Below, piece by piece: positions 61,311 to 64,000 of a stretch of DNA of 64,000 nucleotides. The position numbers and the translations under genes were made by a program. Source of the stretch: Bacteroides sp. (lineage in GTDB: Bacteria; Bacteroidota; Bacteroidia; Bacteroidales; Bacteroidaceae); contig NZ_JASLER010000083.1 of assembly GCF_030151085.1 (NCBI RefSeq), forward strand, positions 1 through 64,000. Direction: 5' to 3'. Under the pieces are notes generated by a model that did no database searches, was not told the DNA's origin, and saw only the letters and a list, made by a program, of their open reading frames with translations. Every line of letters starts with the position of its first letter. Within the stretch, counting starts at the first letter, position 1.

Positions 61311-61872
61311 GATTTGATATGAGTTGTGGAACGCCATTTGTTTCCATTAATCTAGCTGAAAAGCCATGTTCGGCAATCTCTCCATAATTGTGTCCTGCAT
61401 CCGAAGGCCAGCAAGCTGCAAAAGATAAAATACTGCTACCTGTATTTGCTACCCGGTGGGCTATGCCGCCAGGAATGTAATGCAAGCTACCGGGAAACAT
61501 CCGTTCTGCCCGGATGTTACGCTTTTCGTCCATGAAGATCAACATTCCTTCACCTTCCAATCCCCAGTAATATTCGGCTCGGTCTATTTGGGCATGAAAG
61601 TGCCCTTTAGTCATAAAGTACTCTTTACCCACTTTACCAGGATAAATTTTGGTTAGTCCGAAGTATAATCCACCGGGAGTTCCTTCTTTTTCTGGTAAGT
61701 GGCAATATACGTCATATACCGGAGTATCGGGAGCGAGGGTTGAAAAGGCAACTTTATCTTCGAAGATAGAAGATAAGTCGGCCAATATTCTTCTCGAACT
61801 ATCGATATTGTTGCCAACCAGATTGTCTTTTATGAAGAATAAGGAAGGGAGTGCTATTTTTGCTGTTTCCAT
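61303..61872 (-). CDS. Cupin-type glucose-6-phosphate isomerase (compact form)
   Basis: 189 residues. The GPI family pattern is complete: PVYDVYCHLPEKEGTPGGLYFGLTKIYPGKVGKEYFMTKGHFHAQIDRAEYYWGLEGEGMLIFMDE (His-His-Glu metal site about 90-102) and PGSLHYIPGGIAHRVANTG (fourth His, about 128-140). It would interconvert glucose-6-P and fructose-6-P. It stands between the cellulase-like gene and the ROK kinase and overlaps the latter by 8 bp. Confidence 0.9.
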   Translation of the reverse strand: METAKIALPSLFFIKDNLVGNNIDSSRRILADLSSIFEDKVAFSTLAPDTPVYDVYCHLPEKEGTPGGLYFGLTKIYPGKVGKEYFMTKGHFHAQIDRAEYYWGLEGEGMLIFMDEKRNIRAERMFPGSLHYIPGGIAHRVANTGSSILSFAACWPSDAGHNYGEIAEHGFSARLMETNGVPQLISNHV

Positions 61873-61929
61873 AAAATAACTTGATAAAATGTTGAATATA
61901 TTGTTTTATGTTTCGTGTTGTAGATGGCT

Positions 61930-63198
61930 TTAGAGCCTCTTTAGTAGCTTGGCGGCTACTTTATTGTTTTTAGTTAGTGATTCGTCTATTTTGGCAGAGC
62001 GTATAATTGAGGTAAGATGTTGATGCCACTTGACATCTCTCCACATGCCTACGAATTGAGGCCCGCAGAAATTGCTGGTGGCTACACCTACCCACATGCC
62101 TGTTTCTGCAGCAGTAGTTGCTCCTAAGGCACACAGGTCTTTTACCCAGTCCCATTTCATAAGCGGCCAGTCTTTATAATCTACAATAGACCAGCATTCG
62201 GTAGTCATAAGTGGACGATTGTACTTACGGGCTATGCCTTCCATTTGTCCGATTCTTTTTACCAATAATCCTTGCCAATACTCCGGTTTCTCTCTGTATA
62301 CTCTTTCGCCATTGCGGGCAAGATTCTTGTACCCCTCAGGAGTGAAGCGACCATAATCATATCCCACTGTATTGGCAAATTCCCCATTGTTTTCTTTTGC
62401 CATCCAGATGTGGTGTTCATAGAAGTCAAGAAACGAGGTATCCTCATTATCGTAACCTTTTGTTCCGTCAGAGTCTAAGGAGAAGATGAAGGGCATGTCG
62501 GGATAATGCTTTTTCATTATATTTAAAGACTTCTTCATCCAGTCTAATGATTCCTTTTTATACCATTCTCCCCATTTAATGTCCGGATGTTGAGTTGAGA
62601 AGTACGGTGCCCAGGCATCTCCGGGCCATTCGTTACAAAGGTCTACAAATAGGATGGTGTCCATGAGCCCATCCTTCTCGATGCTTTTGATAGTCTTTAG
62701 CCAGCAGTCGGCCATCTTTTCGGGGGTAGAGAGCAACATTCGGGTGTCGTCTACATCCTGCCGGAACCAGGAAGAAAGTCCTACTTTTATATCCCGTTCA
62801 CTACATTTAAAAAGGAATTCGTTCAGATAAGGTTGTATCTGTACTTCGTTCATATCCGGGCTTCCCCACGTCTGTTGATTCCAGACTTCTTTCAGCATCC
62901 ATTTTTTAGTCGGATTGGCTGCTAATAAATGTGGGTAAGCATCTAGTCGGATGGCATTATATCCTCTTTCTACCAGTTCGTCCAAAGCGACATCCCAGTT
63001 CTCGTAGCCTGCTCCGGCCCAACGCCTCTCTAGCCAAGAGAAATCCCACATCGTGATGGCACGTGGAGCCATTCGGGATGAATTGGTACCTGGTAACTTT
63101 AGCCCTTCAACAAGATTAGTTGCTTGGAGAAGCGATGTTGAAGCAAGACCACCTAATGTAATAGTGGCTGTTTGTTTTAGAAATTTCCGTCTGTCCAT
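61930..63198 (-). CDS. Cellulase-like GH5-fold glycoside hydrolase with Tat-like signal
   Basis: 422 residues. MDRRKFLKQTATITLGG is a twin-arginine-type signal. The TIM-barrel region has MDTILFVDLCNEWPGDAW near residue 188 (acid/base Glu after Asn) and RPLMTTECWSIVDYKD near 338 (nucleophile Glu), the GH-A clan pattern. RLDAYPHLLAA and IKVGLSSWFRQDVDDTR fit the 'cellulase-like' family of unknown specificity. First gene of the sugar operon; the next gene begins 57 bp on. Confidence 0.82.
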   Translation of the reverse strand: MDRRKFLKQTATITLGGLASTSLLQATNLVEGLKLPGTNSSRMAPRAITMWDFSWLERRWAGAGYENWDVALDELVERGYNAIRLDAYPHLLAANPTKKWMLKEVWNQQTWGSPDMNEVQIQPYLNEFLFKCSERDIKVGLSSWFRQDVDDTRMLLSTPEKMADCWLKTIKSIEKDGLMDTILFVDLCNEWPGDAWAPYFSTQHPDIKWGEWYKKESLDWMKKSLNIMKKHYPDMPFIFSLDSDGTKGYDNEDTSFLDFYEHHIWMAKENNGEFANTVGYDYGRFTPEGYKNLARNGERVYREKPEYWQGLLVKRIGQMEGIARKYNRPLMTTECWSIVDYKDWPLMKWDWVKDLCALGATTAAETGMWVGVATSNFCGPQFVGMWRDVKWHQHLTSIIRSAKIDESLTKNNKVAAKLLKRL

Positions 63199-63242
63199 GA
63201 TTATTAGGAATGTGGTTAAATATGCTATATGCTTGTTGAATG

Positions 63243-63250
63243 CAAATGTA
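63243..63250 (-). promoter_or_regulatory. -7 box of the sugar operon
   Basis: Read on the minus strand as TACATTTG, matching TAnnTTTG, 45 bp upstream of the hydrolase ATG. No clear -33 box. Confidence 0.5.
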
Positions 63251-63324
63251 GCGTATTCCTAAAGACGGAAAGTTCTCGATATTAACAGTGAGTTATGGTA
63301 TTTTGCTTTATCGTATTATTTCAA

Positions 63325-64000
63325 TCAATGCAGTAAACGAGGGCGCTTATTATTGAATCGGTACCCCAGTCCTAACATCAGATAATTAGGCTCATGGAAA
63401 TCCTTGAGGTTATATCCGATGTGAAGGTAGGTGTTGCGTGATACATCTATTTTAAGTGCCAGTATTTGGTAAAATGATTTAAGATCGTCTCCGTTGTGCA
63501 AGATATTGGCTCCCATGCCGATACCAATAGTGAAGTAGGGCATCACGAACTCACCGCGGGCGGATATTCCCAAAGCCATTTGCTTGAGAGCGGAAGGAAC
63601 AGTGAAGTCATCTTCTCCATTGTATTCCTGTTTAATGTTAGCGCTGTGGTCGTATACTCCATCCAGTGCTACTCCGGCACGGAACTTATAACCAAAGTTA
63701 TACATCGGTGCAAAGCTGAATCCCATTACTGCATAAGTGCCCGGTGCAGGGACTTGTCCCCCGGATACATCTACGGCTTTCTTACGCCACGAACCGAACA
63801 AGGTCAAGTCGTAGCTGACATGCCGTGGAAACAACGGTACAATAGGACGTTGCCAGGATTTGACAAGTTCATCCGCTCTGCGATTAAAGTTGTATACCAA
63901 ACCGATTTTGCAATCCACTGTATTCAAGCCTGAGTTGGGGTATCGGGTATTTCCGTTGGAAAAGTGGCTTCCGGTAGCCCCGATCATTAAATCGAATTTA
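63325..64000 (-). CDS. PagL-like acyloxyacyl hydrolase (lipid A 3-O-deacylase), 5' end missing
   Basis: At least 225 residues of the C-terminal part, open to the right edge of the window; an in-frame ATG at 63987 is internal. The PagL active-site pattern is visible in GSHFSNGNTRYPNSGLN (His-x-Ser-Asn near the start of the visible part). The rest is an amphipathic beta-barrel (YNFGYKFRAGVALDGVYDHS, MPYFTIGIGMGANIL, LMLGLGYRF). Outer-membrane lipase releasing a 3-O acyl chain from lipid A. Whether its catalytic Glu is intact cannot be said without alignment. Confidence 0.78.
   Translation of the reverse strand, partial: KFDLMIGATGSHFSNGNTRYPNSGLNTVDCKIGLVYNFNRRADELVKSWQRPIVPLFPRHVSYDLTLFGSWRKKAVDVSGGQVPAPGTYAVMGFSFAPMYNFGYKFRAGVALDGVYDHSANIKQEYNGEDDFTVPSALKQMALGISARGEFVMPYFTIGIGMGANILHNGDDLKSFYQILALKIDVSRNTYLHIGYNLKDFHEPNYLMLGLGYRFNNKRPRLLH

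Overview
The window looks like chromosomal DNA of a Bacteroides species (Bacteroidota). Three things point there. The gene set includes bamA with two ompH genes, N-succinylornithine carbamoyltransferase, NigD-like and DUF6242 lipoproteins and an exported GH29 fucosidase. The promoters carry the Bacteroides -7 box TAnnTTTG, in several cases with a TTTG -33 box 18-21 bp upstream. The signal peptides and lipoboxes are of Bacteroidota type. The species cannot be fixed from the sequence alone. No insertion sequence, integrase, prophage or CRISPR array was seen.

Layout: 1-10.5 kb holds a partial sodium:solute symporter, a VanZ-like protein, murF, folP-cdaA (diadenylate cyclase), a TldD/TldE pair, two acyltransferase-type genes and lrgA-lrgB. 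A 1.1-kb gene-free gap follows, with an inverted repeat, an array of palindromes and a 130-nt rod-like RNA structure that has a competing fold. From 11.6 to 21.4 kb lie seven consecutive genes for exported proteins: PEGA, FN3-like, BspA-type LRR, three proteins with LPP20/FlgT-N-like segments, and a transglutaminase-like protein. Then come pta-ackA, an alkaline phosphatase, a minus-strand group (deacetylase, lpxH, DUF59, radC, GT2), an orphan GH29 fucosidase, efp and rpmH.

33-37 kb carries PASTA-rluA family-ddl-acyltransferase and then NigD-like and rhodanese lipoproteins. 38-51.7 kb is mostly minus strand: PAP2 phosphatase, argF', proA, proB, DUF2007, murI, and the envelope biogenesis block ompH-ompH-bamA-uppS-DUF6242 lipoprotein, then ribD. 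Divergent from ribD run prmC-recX, pyrE, an SRPBCC protein, argH and the genes for tRNA-Gly and tRNA-Leu. The right end is a tightly overlapping minus-strand sugar operon (cellulase-like hydrolase, two cupin phosphoglucose isomerases, ROK kinase, a large ManA-like protein, MFS sugar porter), followed by a truncated PagL-like lipid A deacylase.

The most unusual features are non-coding. Three intergenic arrays of short imperfect palindromes (10.86, 27.83 and 31.73 kb) have unrelated sequences but repeat at the same 22-bp step. Perfect inverted repeats sit on gene ends (folP, VanZ-like) and in frame inside proB. The leader before the PEGA gene can form two mutually exclusive long duplexes.
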